A DNA stretch of 64,000 nt, from positions 62,001 to 126,000 of the forward strand of contig DATAYM010000076.1 of the NCBI GenBank assembly GCA_036272595.1. Reading direction: 5' to 3'. Of the stretch, positions 1 to 9,825 are shown piece after piece; the stretch's first letter is position 1; every line of letters starts with the position of its first letter. The DNA comes from Poindextera sp036272595. Lineage in GTDB: Bacteria; Pseudomonadota; Alphaproteobacteria; Caulobacterales; Caulobacteraceae. The notes below the pieces were generated by a model. That model saw nothing but the letters and a program-made list of their open reading frames with translations. It did not search any database and was not told where the DNA came from. The translations under genes and the position numbers were made by a program.

Positions 1-488
1 ATCAGTTCCGACCAGACATAGTTGTGGTGCTCGATGATCTGCGCCGCGGCGAGGTGCGGCCGGTCTGAAACCGTGTGCCCGTCGCTCGGCGCCCAGGTTT
101 CGAATCCCCTGGCTGTGCTGGCGCGCACCGTGGTGTCGACGCAGAAATCGGTGGCCCAGCCGGTGACTATGACGCGGCTGACGCCGCGCCGTCGCAGCAA
201 GCCTTCCAGGTCGGTGCCGAGAAAGCTGTCGCAGGCTGTTTTGCCGATTGTCTCGTCGCCGGGTTCCCGCCGAAGCGAAGGCAGAAGCTCCCAACCGCCG
301 GTTCCGGGCTCCAGTCCGTCGGCGGCCGATCCGTTGTGATGCACCCAGACGACCAGACCATCCCGCGCCCGAACCCACCGCGCCAGGACGTTCAATCGGT
401 CGATCAGGCCAGCAATGTCGTGACGCGGCGGGTTGTCGGGCCCGAACGAGCCGGCCTGCATGTCGATGACCACCAGGGCGTCGGACAT
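1..488 (-). CDS. Cysteine hydrolase, isochorismatase family (C-terminus cut by window edge)
   Basis: Family members hydrolyse amide or ether bonds of small metabolites such as isochorismate, nicotinamide or ureidoacrylate; the substrate here cannot be told. The 162 visible residues start at an ATG with GGGAGCGG just upstream and run off the left edge, so the C-terminus is missing. The Asp-Lys-Cys triad is visible: D9 in VVIDMQ, K83 in IGKTACDSF and C116 in GWATDFCVDTT. It is divergent from trpF, with 137 bp between them that carries no other recognised gene. Confidence 0.85.
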   Translation of the reverse strand, partial: MSDALVVIDMQAGSFGPDNPPRHDIAGLIDRLNVLARWVRARDGLVVWVHHNGSAADGLEPGTGGWELLPSLRREPGDETIGKTACDSFLGTDLEGLLRRRGVSRVIVTGWATDFCVDTTVRASTARGFETWAPSDGHTVSDRPHLAAAQIIEHHNYVWSEL

Positions 489-625
489 CACCGCTCCCAG
501 AATCGCCCCCTTGGTATCCGCCGCCGATCCTAAAAGACCGCGCCGCGAGCCGCTACCGCCGCACACCAACTGGCGAAACCGCGCGGAAAGCCTTAAGTCG
601 CGGGCCCTGACTGCCGGCAAGACCC

Positions 626-1264
626 ATGATCCTGACGAAAATCTGCGGACTTTCGACGCCGGAGACGGTGCGGGCGGCGCTGGAGGGGGGCGCGGCCTTT
701 GTCGGCTTCAACTTCTTCGCCGCCAGTCCCCGGTCCGTGGCGCCGGACCTGGCCGGCCGGCTGGCCGCGCCGGCGCGCGGGCGGGCGAAGATCGTCGCCG
801 TCACCGTCGACGCCGATGACGCCTTCCTCGACCGGATCATGCGCGAACTTGCGCCCGACCTGGTCCAGCTGCATGGCCGCGAGACCCCCAACCGCGCCCA
901 GGACGTCGCCGACCGCGCCGGCGTCGGGGTGATCAAGGCGCTGCCGGTCTCGCTCGCCGCCGATTTCGACGCCGCGCGCGCCTTCGACGGCCTGGTCGAG
1001 CACCTGATGTTCGACGCCAAGCCGCCGGTCGACGCCGAACGGCCCGGCGGGCTCGGCCAGCCGTTCGACTGGAGCCTTCTGGCCGGGCGGCGGTTCGAGC
1101 GGCCGCACATGCTGGCCGGCGGGCTCCATCCGTGGAACCTCGCCGAGGCCGTCGCCGCCTCCGGCGCGCCCATCGTCGACGTTTCCTCTGGCGTGGAGCG
1201 CGGGGCGGGGCTAAAGGACCCCGGCCTGATTTCGGCCTTTCTGGACGCGGCGCGCCGCGCCTAG
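626..1264 (+). CDS. trpF: Phosphoribosylanthranilate isomerase
   Basis: TrpF performs the Amadori rearrangement of N-(5'-phosphoribosyl)anthranilate to CdRP, the third step of tryptophan synthesis. The 212-residue protein is a normal single (beta/alpha)8 barrel. The catalytic pair is visible as C7 in KICGL and D130 in MFDAKPP, and the phosphate-binding end reads VDVSSGVE. It is the first gene of a forward run trpF-trpB-trpA-accD-folC with gaps of 22 bp or less. The start has only a weak ribosome binding site. Confidence 0.96.
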   Translation: MILTKICGLSTPETVRAALEGGAAFVGFNFFAASPRSVAPDLAGRLAAPARGRAKIVAVTVDADDAFLDRIMRELAPDLVQLHGRETPNRAQDVADRAGVGVIKALPVSLAADFDAARAFDGLVEHLMFDAKPPVDAERPGGLGQPFDWSLLAGRRFERPHMLAGGLHPWNLAEAVAASGAPIVDVSSGVERGAGLKDPGLISAFLDAARRA

Positions 1265-1285
1265 CCTCATAGCTTCCCAAGCCCC

Positions 1286-2505
<1,220 letters not shown>

Positions 2506-2506
<1 letters not shown>

Positions 2507-3342
2507 TGGCCGCCGCCCGTCGCCTGGAGGCTCGCTTCGCCGCCCTGAAGGCCGAGGGCCGCGCCGGCTTCGTCGCCTATGTCATGGCCGGCGACCCGGA
2601 CGCGGCGACCGCGCTGGAGATCGTCAAGGCCCTGCCCGCCGCCGGCGCCGACATCATCGAGCTGGGCTTTCCGTTCTCCGACCCGATGGCCGAGGGCCCG
2701 ACGATCCAGCGCTCGGCGCAGCGGGCCCTGGCCGCCGGCATGACCCTGGACGGGGTGTTCGAGACGGTGCGCGGCTTCCGCCAGACCGACCAGGCCACCC
2801 CGATCGTGATGATGGGCTATATGAACCTGGTCCTGAGCCACGGCCTCGACGCCTTCGCGGCCGACGCCGCCCGCGCCGGGGTCGACGGCCTGATCGTGGT
2901 CGACTGTCCGCCCGAGGAAGCCGAGCCGCTGGCCGACGCCCTCGACGGCGCCGGCGTCGCCCTGATCCGCCTCGCCACCCCGACCTCCGACGACGCCCGG
3001 CTGGCGGTGATCGCCCGGCGCACGGCCGGCTTCGTCTATTATGTCTCGGTCGCCGGCGTCACCGGCGTGAAGGCGGTCGACGCCGCCGGCGTCGGCCCGG
3101 CCGTCGAGCGGGTGCGCCGCGCCTCCGGCCTGCCGGTGGCGGTGGGCTTCGGCATCCGCACCCCGGAACAGGCGGCGGCGGTGGCCCAGGTCGCCGACGC
3201 GGTGGTGGTCGGCTCGGCCCTGGTCGACGAGGTCGCCGCCGGCCTGGCGGCGTACGAAAATGTGACATCAAGGGTTCTGGCAACGGCGCGGCGACTGGCC
3301 CAGGCTGTCCGCGCGGCGAGTCCGGCAGGGGTTCAGGCCTAG
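2506..3342 (+). CDS. trpA: Tryptophan synthase alpha chain
   Basis: TrpA cleaves indole-3-glycerol phosphate to indole and glyceraldehyde-3-phosphate. The protein has 278 residues, and its ATG overlaps the trpB stop (TGATG), which fixes the start. The signature IELGFPFSDPMAEGPTIQ carries the catalytic glutamate E52. The position equivalent to the second acid of the E. coli enzyme (D60) is a glutamate, E63. The phosphate-binding GFGIRTPEQ segment and AVVVGSALV lie near the C-terminus. It is followed after 6 bp by accD. Confidence 0.97.
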
Positions 3343-3348
3343 AACGAC

Positions 3349-4323
3349 ATGGCGGTGGAGAAGGATTTTTCGACCAAGCGCGGCGCGCCCCAGGCCCAGA
3401 CGCCTCAGGCCCAGACGCCCTCGGCCGCCCCCGCCGCGGCCAAGCCGGCGCGCGAGCGCGGCGGCTGGCTGTCGAAGATCGCCCCGGGCGTCCGCCGCCT
3501 GGTGGCCAAGCGCGAGGCGCCGGACAACCTCTGGGTCAAATGCCCCGACACCGGCGAGATGATCTATCGCCCGGACCTGGAGGCGGCGCTCTGGGTGACG
3601 CCGGCCGGCCGGCACATGCGCATCGGCGCCGACCTGCGCTTCGCCTACACCTTCGACGGCGGCGTCCACGACGACATCGACGCCCCGCACGCGCCGGACG
3701 ATCCGCTGCATTTCGTCGACCTGAAGCCCTATCGCGACCGGCTGGCCGCGGCGCGCAAGGAGTCCGGCGAGCGGGACGCGGTCTCCATCGCCGCCGGCGA
3801 GATCCACCGGGTCCCCGCCGTGGTCATGGTGCAGGACTTCGCCTTCCTCGGCGGCTCGCTCAGCATGGGCGCCGGCGAGGCCTTCGTCGCCGCCGCCAAG
3901 GCTGCGCTCGACCGCGACGCGCCGCTGGTCGCCTTCACCGCCTCCGGCGGCGCGCGGATGCAGGAGGGCGCCCTGGCCCTGATGCAGATGGCCCGCACCA
4001 CCCTGGCCGTCCAGGACCTGAAGAAGGCGCGGCTGCCCTATTTGGTCGTGCTGACCGACCCGACCTATGGCGGCGTCACCGCCTCCTACGCCATGCTCGG
4101 CGACATCCAGCTTGCCGAACCGGGGGCGCTGATAGGCTTCACCGGCCCGCGCATCATCGAACAGACCATCCGCGAGACCCTGCCGCCAGGCTTCCAGCGC
4201 GCCGAGTACCTGGTCGAGAAGGGGATGATCGACAAGGTGGTGCGCCGCAAGGAGCTGCCCGAGGTGATCGGCTCGGTGCTCTCCACCCTCATGCTGGGAC
4301 GCTCCCGCCGTTCCGCCGCCTGA
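3349..4323 (+). CDS. accD: Acetyl-CoA carboxylase carboxyltransferase subunit beta
   Basis: AccD pairs with AccA to transfer carboxyl from carboxybiotin to acetyl-CoA, giving malonyl-CoA for fatty acid synthesis. The 324-residue protein starts with an Ala/Pro/Gln-rich tail (1-40), then a remnant of the N-terminal zinc ribbon and a full crotonase-fold domain (ASGGARMQEG, YGGVTASYAM, GFTGPRIIEQT). Only one of the four zinc cysteines remains (C65); the other three positions are T68, T84 and G87. The position after trpA is a common alphaproteobacterial arrangement and links the operon to lipid supply. Confidence 0.97.
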   Translation: MAVEKDFSTKRGAPQAQTPQAQTPSAAPAAAKPARERGGWLSKIAPGVRRLVAKREAPDNLWVKCPDTGEMIYRPDLEAALWVTPAGRHMRIGADLRFAYTFDGGVHDDIDAPHAPDDPLHFVDLKPYRDRLAAARKESGERDAVSIAAGEIHRVPAVVMVQDFAFLGGSLSMGAGEAFVAAAKAALDRDAPLVAFTASGGARMQEGALALMQMARTTLAVQDLKKARLPYLVVLTDPTYGGVTASYAMLGDIQLAEPGALIGFTGPRIIEQTIRETLPPGFQRAEYLVEKGMIDKVVRRKELPEVIGSVLSTLMLGRSRRSAA

Positions 4324-4333
4324 TCCGCCCCCA

Positions 4334-5671
4334 ATGGTCGACGTGACCATCGATTACGATCCCATCCGCGCCTCGGATCGGACGATCCAGCGCCTGCGCG
4401 CCCTGCATCCATCCAAGATCGACTTCTCCACCGGCCGGGTCGAACGGCTGCTCGCCGCGCTCGGCCATCCCGAGCGGCGCATGGGCCGGGTGATCCATGT
4501 CGCCGGCACCAACGGCAAGGGCTCGACCAGCGCCTTCATGCGCGCCATCGCCGAGGCGGCGGGGCTGAAGGCGCACGTGCTGACCTCGCCGCACCTGGTG
4601 CGCTTCGCCGAGCGCATCCGCATCGCCGGAACCCTGATCACCGACCGGGAGCTCGACGAGCTGGCCGACGTGGTCGAGGCGGCCAATGAAGGCCAGCCGA
4701 TCAGCTTCTTCGAGATCTCCTCGGCCCTGGCCTTCGAGGCCTTCGCCCGCACGCCGGCGGACCTGGCCATCATCGAGGTCGGCCTCGGCGGCCGCTACGA
4801 CTGCACCAATGTGTTCGAGGCGCCGGCGGTCTCGGTGATCACCCCGGTGGCGCTGGACCACCTGGAGATCCTCGGGCCGGAGCTCTCCAAGATCGCCTGG
4901 GAGAAGGCCGGTATCATCAAGGCCGGCCGCCCGGTGGTCTCCGCCCGCCAGGTCGACGAGGCGCTGGCGGTGATCGAGCGCGAGGCGGCCGGACTTGGCG
5001 CGCCGCTCAGCCTGATGGGCCGCGATTTCGACGCCTACGAACAGCGCGGCCGGCTGGTGGTGCAGTTCGAGGACCGGTTGCTCGACCTGCCGCCGCCCAG
5101 CCTCTACGGGCCGCACCAGATCGGCAATGCCGGCGTCGCCATCGCCGCCATGCGCGCGCTGGACGATCCGCGCATCGGCGAGGACGCCATCGCCCGCGGC
5201 GTCGCCTCCACCGTCTGGCCGGGGCGGTTCCAGTCGCTGACCAAGGGGCCTTTGGGGGAGAAGGCCCAGCGGCGCGGCTCCGACCTCTGGCTCGACGGCG
5301 CCCATAACCCGCATGGCGGCGAGGCGCTGGCGGAAGCGGCGGCGAAGCTGGCGGCCAGGGACGGCCGGCCGGTGACGCTGATCGTCGGCATGTTCGGGCG
5401 CAAGGACGCGCCGAACTTCTTCCCGCATTTCAGCGCCCTCGGGCCCCGGGTGTTCACCACCACCTTCGAGTCCCCCAGCGCCGCGCCCCCCGACCTGCTG
5501 GCCGAGGCCGCGACCGCCGCCGGCCTGCACGCCACCGCCGCCGACAGCATCCCCGACGCCCTCGACCGCGCCCTCGCCGAACCCGGCCCCGCCCCCCACG
5601 TCATCATCTGCGGCGGCCTCCACTTCGTCGGCGACGTCCTCGCCATGACCCCCGAAACCTGGCCGACGTAA
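4334..5671 (+). CDS. folC: Bifunctional folylpolyglutamate / dihydrofolate synthase
   Basis: FolC adds L-glutamate to dihydropteroate and extends the polyglutamate tail of folates in an ATP-dependent Mur-ligase-type reaction. The 445-residue protein shows the P-loop GTNGKGS (58-64), the central-domain segments SFFEISSALAFEAF and IIEVGLGGRYDCTN, and the C-terminal ligase domain with LDGAHNPHG. It sits 10 bp after accD and is the last gene of the trpFBA-accD-folC run. The next 264 bp hold a nested palindrome that probably marks the operon end. Confidence 0.96.
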   Translation: MVDVTIDYDPIRASDRTIQRLRALHPSKIDFSTGRVERLLAALGHPERRMGRVIHVAGTNGKGSTSAFMRAIAEAAGLKAHVLTSPHLVRFAERIRIAGTLITDRELDELADVVEAANEGQPISFFEISSALAFEAFARTPADLAIIEVGLGGRYDCTNVFEAPAVSVITPVALDHLEILGPELSKIAWEKAGIIKAGRPVVSARQVDEALAVIEREAAGLGAPLSLMGRDFDAYEQRGRLVVQFEDRLLDLPPPSLYGPHQIGNAGVAIAAMRALDDPRIGEDAIARGVASTVWPGRFQSLTKGPLGEKAQRRGSDLWLDGAHNPHGGEALAEAAAKLAARDGRPVTLIVGMFGRKDAPNFFPHFSALGPRVFTTTFESPSAAPPDLLAEAATAAGLHATAADSIPDALDRALAEPGPAPHVIICGGLHFVGDVLAMTPETWPT

Positions 5672-5685
5672 GGCCTCGATTTTAT

Positions 5686-5889
5686 CCGCTCATTCCCGCG
5701 GAGGCGGGAATGCAGGTTTTTGAACCACGAACGAACACGAAAAACACGAACGGGCCCGGATTGGCCGATGCGGTGACGGTGAACGTTCGTGCGGGTTCGT
5801 GTTTTTCGTGGTCAAAATTCTTAAGGGTGTGCGGGTTGCTCGGAGCTTGAACAAAAAGCCTGGAATCCCGCCTTCGCGCGAACGAGCGG
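5686..5889. repeat. Nested palindromic intergenic element, copy 1
   Basis: Two inverted repeats lie one inside the other. The outer arms (5686-5716 and 5859-5889) begin CCGCTCATTCCCGCG and match imperfectly. The inner arms (5724-5751 and 5785-5812) are built from repeated CACGAAC-like words. The core between the inner arms reads GGGCCCGGATTGGCCGA. The same element occurs at 22044-22248. It has no coding content and could act as a bidirectional terminator or as a mobile palindrome between folC and the next gene. Confidence 0.85.
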
Positions 5890-5935
5890 AGGTGGGTCCT
5901 TGGGCCGGGCGCGCGGCGAGGCTAGTGTCCCGCCC

Positions 5936-7105
5936 ATGATCGATCCCCAGGATCTCGCCAACCGCGCCACCGACGAACTGGCGCGGCTGATCGCCTTCGA
6001 CACCACCTCGCGCGGGTCGAACCTCGCGCTCATCGCCCATGTCGAGGGGCTGCTGGGCGGGCTCGGCGTCGCTTCGCGGCGGCTCGCCAACGCCGACGGC
6101 TCCAAGGCCAACCTGCTGGCCTCGATCGGCCCTGCGGCGGAGGGCGGCGTGGTGCTGTCCGGCCATACCGACGTGGTGCCGGTGGATGGCCAGGCCTGGA
6201 CCTCGGACCCGTTCACCCTCGCGCGCCGCGGGACACGGCTCTACGGCCGCGGCACCTGCGACATGAAGGGGTTCCTGGCCCTGGCCCTGGCCGCCGCGCC
6301 CGACTTCGCCGCCGCGCGGCTGGCGCGGCCGGTGCACTTGGCCTTTTCCTATGACGAGGAGATCGGCTGCCTGGGCGCGCCGGCGCTGATCGAAGAGATC
6401 GCCGCCAGCGTGCCGCGGCCGGCGGCGGTGATCATCGGCGAGCCGACCAACATGGAGGCGGTCTCCGGCCACAAGGGCATCTGCTCGTTCAAGGTGACGG
6501 TGAGCGGCCACGAGGCCCATTCCAGCCTGACCCACCTGGGCGTCTCGGCCAATGCGGCGGCGGTGCGGTTGATGGCCTCGCTGGTGGCGCTGTCGGAGCG
6601 GCTGGAGCGGGAGGCCGACGCGGCCTCGCCCTTCCTGCCCAAGGGCCCGACCCTGACCATCGGCGTGGTCAACGGCGGCACGGCGCTGAACATATTGGCG
6701 CGCCGCTGCGTCTTCGGCTTCGACCTGCGCACCCCGCCGGGGATCGCGCCGCTGGCGCTGCTGCAGGGCTTCTTCGCCGAGGCCAGGGCGCTCGACGCCG
6801 AGCTGAAGGCCCGCTTCCCCGACGCCGGCGTCGTGGTCGAGCAGCGCTCCGACGTCCCGGCCCTGGCCCCGGAGCCCGGCGGCGCGGCCGAGGCGTTCGC
6901 GCGGCGGCTGGCTGGCGACAACGGGCCGGCGCGCGCGGTCTCCTACGCCGCCGAGGCCGGCCAGTTCCAACGGGCCGGCTATTCGGTGGTGATCTGCGGC
7001 CCCGGCTCCATCGACCAGGCCCACCAGCCGGACGAATATGTCGAGGTGGCGCAGATCGAACGCGGCGCCGCCTTCATGGCGAGACTGCTGGAGGCGCTCT
7101 CCTAG
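5936..7105 (+). CDS. argE: Acetylornithine deacetylase, ArgE/M20 family
   Basis: ArgE removes the acetyl group from N2-acetylornithine in arginine synthesis; related M20 enzymes act on other N-acyl amino acids, so the exact substrate is inferred. The 389-residue protein has the metal ligands H77 in SGHTDVVPVDG and D109 in GTCDMKG, the catalytic acid pair in YDEEIGC, and a dimerisation domain beginning HKGICSFKV. The ATG at 5936 is preferred to an in-frame upstream start at 5900 because the family N-terminus aligns from there. It converges on queG with a 32-bp tail overlap. Confidence 0.85.
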   Translation: MIDPQDLANRATDELARLIAFDTTSRGSNLALIAHVEGLLGGLGVASRRLANADGSKANLLASIGPAAEGGVVLSGHTDVVPVDGQAWTSDPFTLARRGTRLYGRGTCDMKGFLALALAAAPDFAAARLARPVHLAFSYDEEIGCLGAPALIEEIAASVPRPAAVIIGEPTNMEAVSGHKGICSFKVTVSGHEAHSSLTHLGVSANAAAVRLMASLVALSERLEREADAASPFLPKGPTLTIGVVNGGTALNILARRCVFGFDLRTPPGIAPLALLQGFFAEARALDAELKARFPDAGVVVEQRSDVPALAPEPGGAAEAFARRLAGDNGPARAVSYAAEAGQFQRAGYSVVICGPGSIDQAHQPDEYVEVAQIERGAAFMARLLEALS

Positions 7106-8159
7106 ACTTCTCCCTCTGGGCGAGGTTTTTCAGCGCCCACTCGGCGGCGTCGCGGACGACGGCGGAGGCGTCGTGCAGCCTTGCGCGGGCGGCCTCGGCC
7201 AGGCTCGGATCGCCCGAATTGCCGATCGCGTACAGCACGTTGCGCACGAAGCGGTCGCGGCCGATGCGCTTGATCGGGCTCTTGGCGAAGCGGGCGCGGA
7301 AGGCGGCGTCGTCCAGCGCCGCCAGCTCGGCCAGCGGCGGGCTCACATTGGCCTCGCGGGCGGCCAGCTTCGCCTCCCGCCCGACCTGGGCGAACTTGTT
7401 CCAGGGGCAGACCGCCAGGCAGTCGTCGCAGCCATAGATGCGGTTGCCGAGGGCCGGGCGGAATTCCTCGGGGATCGGGCCGGGGTGCTCGATGGTCAGG
7501 TAGGAGATGCAGCGGCGGGCGTCGAGCTGGTAGGGGGCCGGGAAGGCCGCGGTCGGGCAGATGTCCAGGCAGGCGCGGCACTGGCCGCAGTGGTCGGTCT
7601 CGGCCGTATCCGCGGCCAGGGCCAGGTCGGTGAGCACCACGCCGAGGAAGAGCCAGGAGCCGAACGCGCGGCTGACCAGGTTGGTGTGCTTGCCCTGCCA
7701 GCCGAGGCCGGCGGCGCCCGCCAGCGGCTTTTCCATCAGGGGGGCGGTGTCGACGAACACCTTGACCTGGCAGGCCGCTTCGTCGGCCAGCCAGCGGGCC
7801 AGGGCCTTCAGCCGCGCCTTGATCAGGTCGTGATAGTCGTCGCCCTGGGCATAGACCGAGATGGTCCCGCAGGCCCGCCGCGCCAGCGCCGCCAGCGGAT
7901 CGGCGTCCGGGCCGTAGTTCACCCCCAGCACGACGGCCGAGCGGGCCTCAGGCCACATGGCGCGCGGATGGGTGCGCCGCTCGGCGGTCGTGGCCATCCA
8001 GGCCATTTCGCCGTGCCGCTCCAGGGCGACGAATTCCTCGAGCCGGGCCGCGGCCGGCCACGGGGTCTCGACCCCGGTCAGGCCGCAGGCGTCGAAGCCC
8101 ATCCGCCTCGCCGCAGCCTTGATGCGGGCTTCGATGGGGTCAGAAGTCGAGGTCGTCAT
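7074..8159 (-). CDS. queG: Epoxyqueuosine reductase
   Basis: QueG performs the last step of queuosine synthesis, reducing epoxyqueuosine at tRNA wobble position 34 with a cobalamin and two [4Fe-4S] clusters. The 361-residue protein shows both cluster motifs: CGQCRACLDICP, and CISY together with CDDCLAVCPW. A C-terminal HEAT-like tail includes DASAVVRDAAEWAL. Its ATG overlaps the end of the upstream GST-like gene by 20 bp, so the two are probably co-transcribed and translationally coupled. Confidence 0.96.
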   Translation of the reverse strand: MTTSTSDPIEARIKAAARRMGFDACGLTGVETPWPAAARLEEFVALERHGEMAWMATTAERRTHPRAMWPEARSAVVLGVNYGPDADPLAALARRACGTISVYAQGDDYHDLIKARLKALARWLADEAACQVKVFVDTAPLMEKPLAGAAGLGWQGKHTNLVSRAFGSWLFLGVVLTDLALAADTAETDHCGQCRACLDICPTAAFPAPYQLDARRCISYLTIEHPGPIPEEFRPALGNRIYGCDDCLAVCPWNKFAQVGREAKLAAREANVSPPLAELAALDDAAFRARFAKSPIKRIGRDRFVRNVLYAIGNSGDPSLAEAARARLHDASAVVRDAAEWALKNLAQREKSRRAPPAVSP

Positions 8160-8826
8160 AATGCGGCGCCGGCATCAGGCCGGGCCAGCGGTCGGCCAGC
8201 AACGGCCGGAAGCAGGGCCGCGATTTCAGCTTCATGTACCAGGTGCGCGCTCCGCGGAATTCGCCCCAGGGAATATCGCCGAAATAGTCGATCACCGACA
8301 GGTGCGCCGCCGCCGCGAAGTCGGCCAGGCTGAGCCGCCGGCCGTTCATCCAGTCGCGGTTCTCCAGCAGGGTCTCGACATAGGCCAGGTGGGTCTTCAG
8401 GGCGTCGCGGCCGGCGCGCAGGTTGGCGTGGTCGGGCGAGCCGCGGCCCAGCAGCCGCTTCTCCATCTTCTCATGCAACAGCAAGCCGTTGACTTCGTTG
8501 TCGAACTTGCGGTCGAACCATTGCAGCAGCCGCCGCGTCTCGGCCCGCTCGGCCGCATCGCGGCCCATCAGGCCGGGCTCCGGCTCGGCCTCCTCCAGGT
8601 GCTCGAGGATCGCCCGGCTCTCGCAGATGACGATCTTCTGGCCGTCCTTCACCTCGACCAGCACCGGGGTCAGGCCGGACGGATTGAGGGTCTGGAAGTC
8701 GCTGCGCCGCTCCCAGTAGCGTTCCTGCACCTCGGCGAAGGCGAGCCGCTTTTCGCCCAGCGCCAGCCGGACCTGGCGCGAGGCGGGGTCGAGCGGGAAG
8801 TGGTGAACGGTGCGTTCGACGGTCAT
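8140..8826 (-). CDS. fzlA: Glutathione S-transferase-like protein, probably FtsZ-binding FzlA
   Basis: The 228-residue protein has a thioredoxin-like GST N-domain (NPSGLTPVLV, ESRAILEHLE) and an all-helical C-domain. In Caulobacter, FzlA is a GST-fold protein that binds FtsZ filaments and is needed for constriction. The highly charged WFDRKFDNEVNGLLLHEKMEKRL stretch and the C-terminus ending HYDDLDF fit that family, as does linkage to queG, though this is from memory of the family rather than an alignment. No glutathione-activating residue is obvious. An ordinary GST is the alternative. Confidence 0.72.
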   Translation of the reverse strand: MTVERTVHHFPLDPASRQVRLALGEKRLAFAEVQERYWERRSDFQTLNPSGLTPVLVEVKDGQKIVICESRAILEHLEEAEPEPGLMGRDAAERAETRRLLQWFDRKFDNEVNGLLLHEKMEKRLLGRGSPDHANLRAGRDALKTHLAYVETLLENRDWMNGRRLSLADFAAAAHLSVIDYFGDIPWGEFRGARTWYMKLKSRPCFRPLLADRWPGLMPAPHYDDLDF

Positions 8827-8838
8827 GGCCCCGATCAG

Positions 8839-9825
8839 CTAGCGGCTGCGTCTTAAGGTCCCGTTTACCGAGTCTGGACCGGCCGCGGAGTCGTGCACCT
8901 CCGGAAACGAGCCGCCATGCGGCTCGGCGGCGCCGCGCGGGTCGGGATGGACGATGATGTCGGCGGTCGGATAGGCGGCCAGCACCCGGCGTTCGGCCGC
9001 CACCATCACCTGGTGCGCCTCCACCAGGCTGAGCGCCGGATCCAGCTCCGCGTGCATTTGGATGTGGATGTACGGGCCCGAGGCGCGGGTGCGCAGGTTG
9101 TGCACGTCGCGGACCCTGGGATCGTCGGTCATCAGTTCGACGATATGCGCCCGCTGCTCGTCGCCCAGCTCGTGGTCCATCAGCTCCAGCGACGAGGCGC
9201 GAAACACCCCGACCGCGCCCCAGACCAGCCATCCGGCCACCACCAGCCCGGCGACGGCGTCGAACGCCGGAACGTGCGACAGCGCACTCAGGCCGATGCC
9301 GGCCATGGCCACCAGGTTGGAGCCGAAATCGGCGGCGTAGTGCATGCGGTCGCCGCGCACGGCCACCGAGCGGGTACGCGCCAGCACCCGGGTCTGGGCG
9401 AAGACCAGCGCCCCGGTCAGGACCAGCGACAGCGCCATCACCCCAAGGCCCCAGCCCTCGGCGGCGACGGCGCGGGGGTGGATCAGCCGCACCACCGCCT
9501 CCTCGGCCACCAGGGCGGCGGTGGCGAAGACCAGGCCGGCCTGGGTCAGGCTGGCGAACGCCTCGGCCTTGCCGTGGCCGAACCGGTGCTCGGGGTCGGG
9601 CGGGCTGGCGGCGTAGCGGACCGCGAAATAGGTGGTCAGGGCGGCCAGCACGTCGAGGCCGGAATCCGCCAGCGAGGCCAGGATCGCCACCGACCCGGAG
9701 GCGCGCCAGACCAGCGCCTTGGCCAGGGTCAGGACCAGGGCCACGCCGACCGACAGCGTGGTGATCCGCCGGGTCAGCGCCCCGGTCTCGGCGAGGCCCA
9801 GCGGCGGCGCGCTGGCCAGACTCAC
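8839..9825 (-). CDS. Cation diffusion facilitator transporter (FieF/ZitB type)
   Basis: CDF proteins export divalent metals such as Zn2+, Fe2+ or Mn2+ by proton antiport at the inner membrane. The 328-residue protein has six predicted membrane segments. The metal-binding acid pairs are visible as ADSGLD in TM2 and HYAAD in TM5, and a cytoplasmic ferredoxin-like C-domain (VHNLRTRASG, HIQMHAELD) follows. The GTG start overlaps the ABC ATPase stop by 4 bp (GTGA), so the two genes form one transcript. The metal cannot be named from sequence alone. Confidence 0.93.
   Translation of the reverse strand: MSLASAPPLGLAETGALTRRITTLSVGVALVLTLAKALVWRASGSVAILASLADSGLDVLAALTTYFAVRYAASPPDPEHRFGHGKAEAFASLTQAGLVFATAALVAEEAVVRLIHPRAVAAEGWGLGVMALSLVLTGALVFAQTRVLARTRSVAVRGDRMHYAADFGSNLVAMAGIGLSALSHVPAFDAVAGLVVAGWLVWGAVGVFRASSLELMDHELGDEQRAHIVELMTDDPRVRDVHNLRTRASGPYIHIQMHAELDPALSLVEAHQVMVAAERRVLAAYPTADIIVHPDPRGAAEPHGGSFPEVHDSAAGPDSVNGTLRRSR

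Noticed and set aside
98..118. tRNA-like T-loop word GGTTTCGAATCC
   Set aside because: It lies inside the conserved coding frame of the cysteine hydrolase and no acceptor or anticodon stem can be folded around it.
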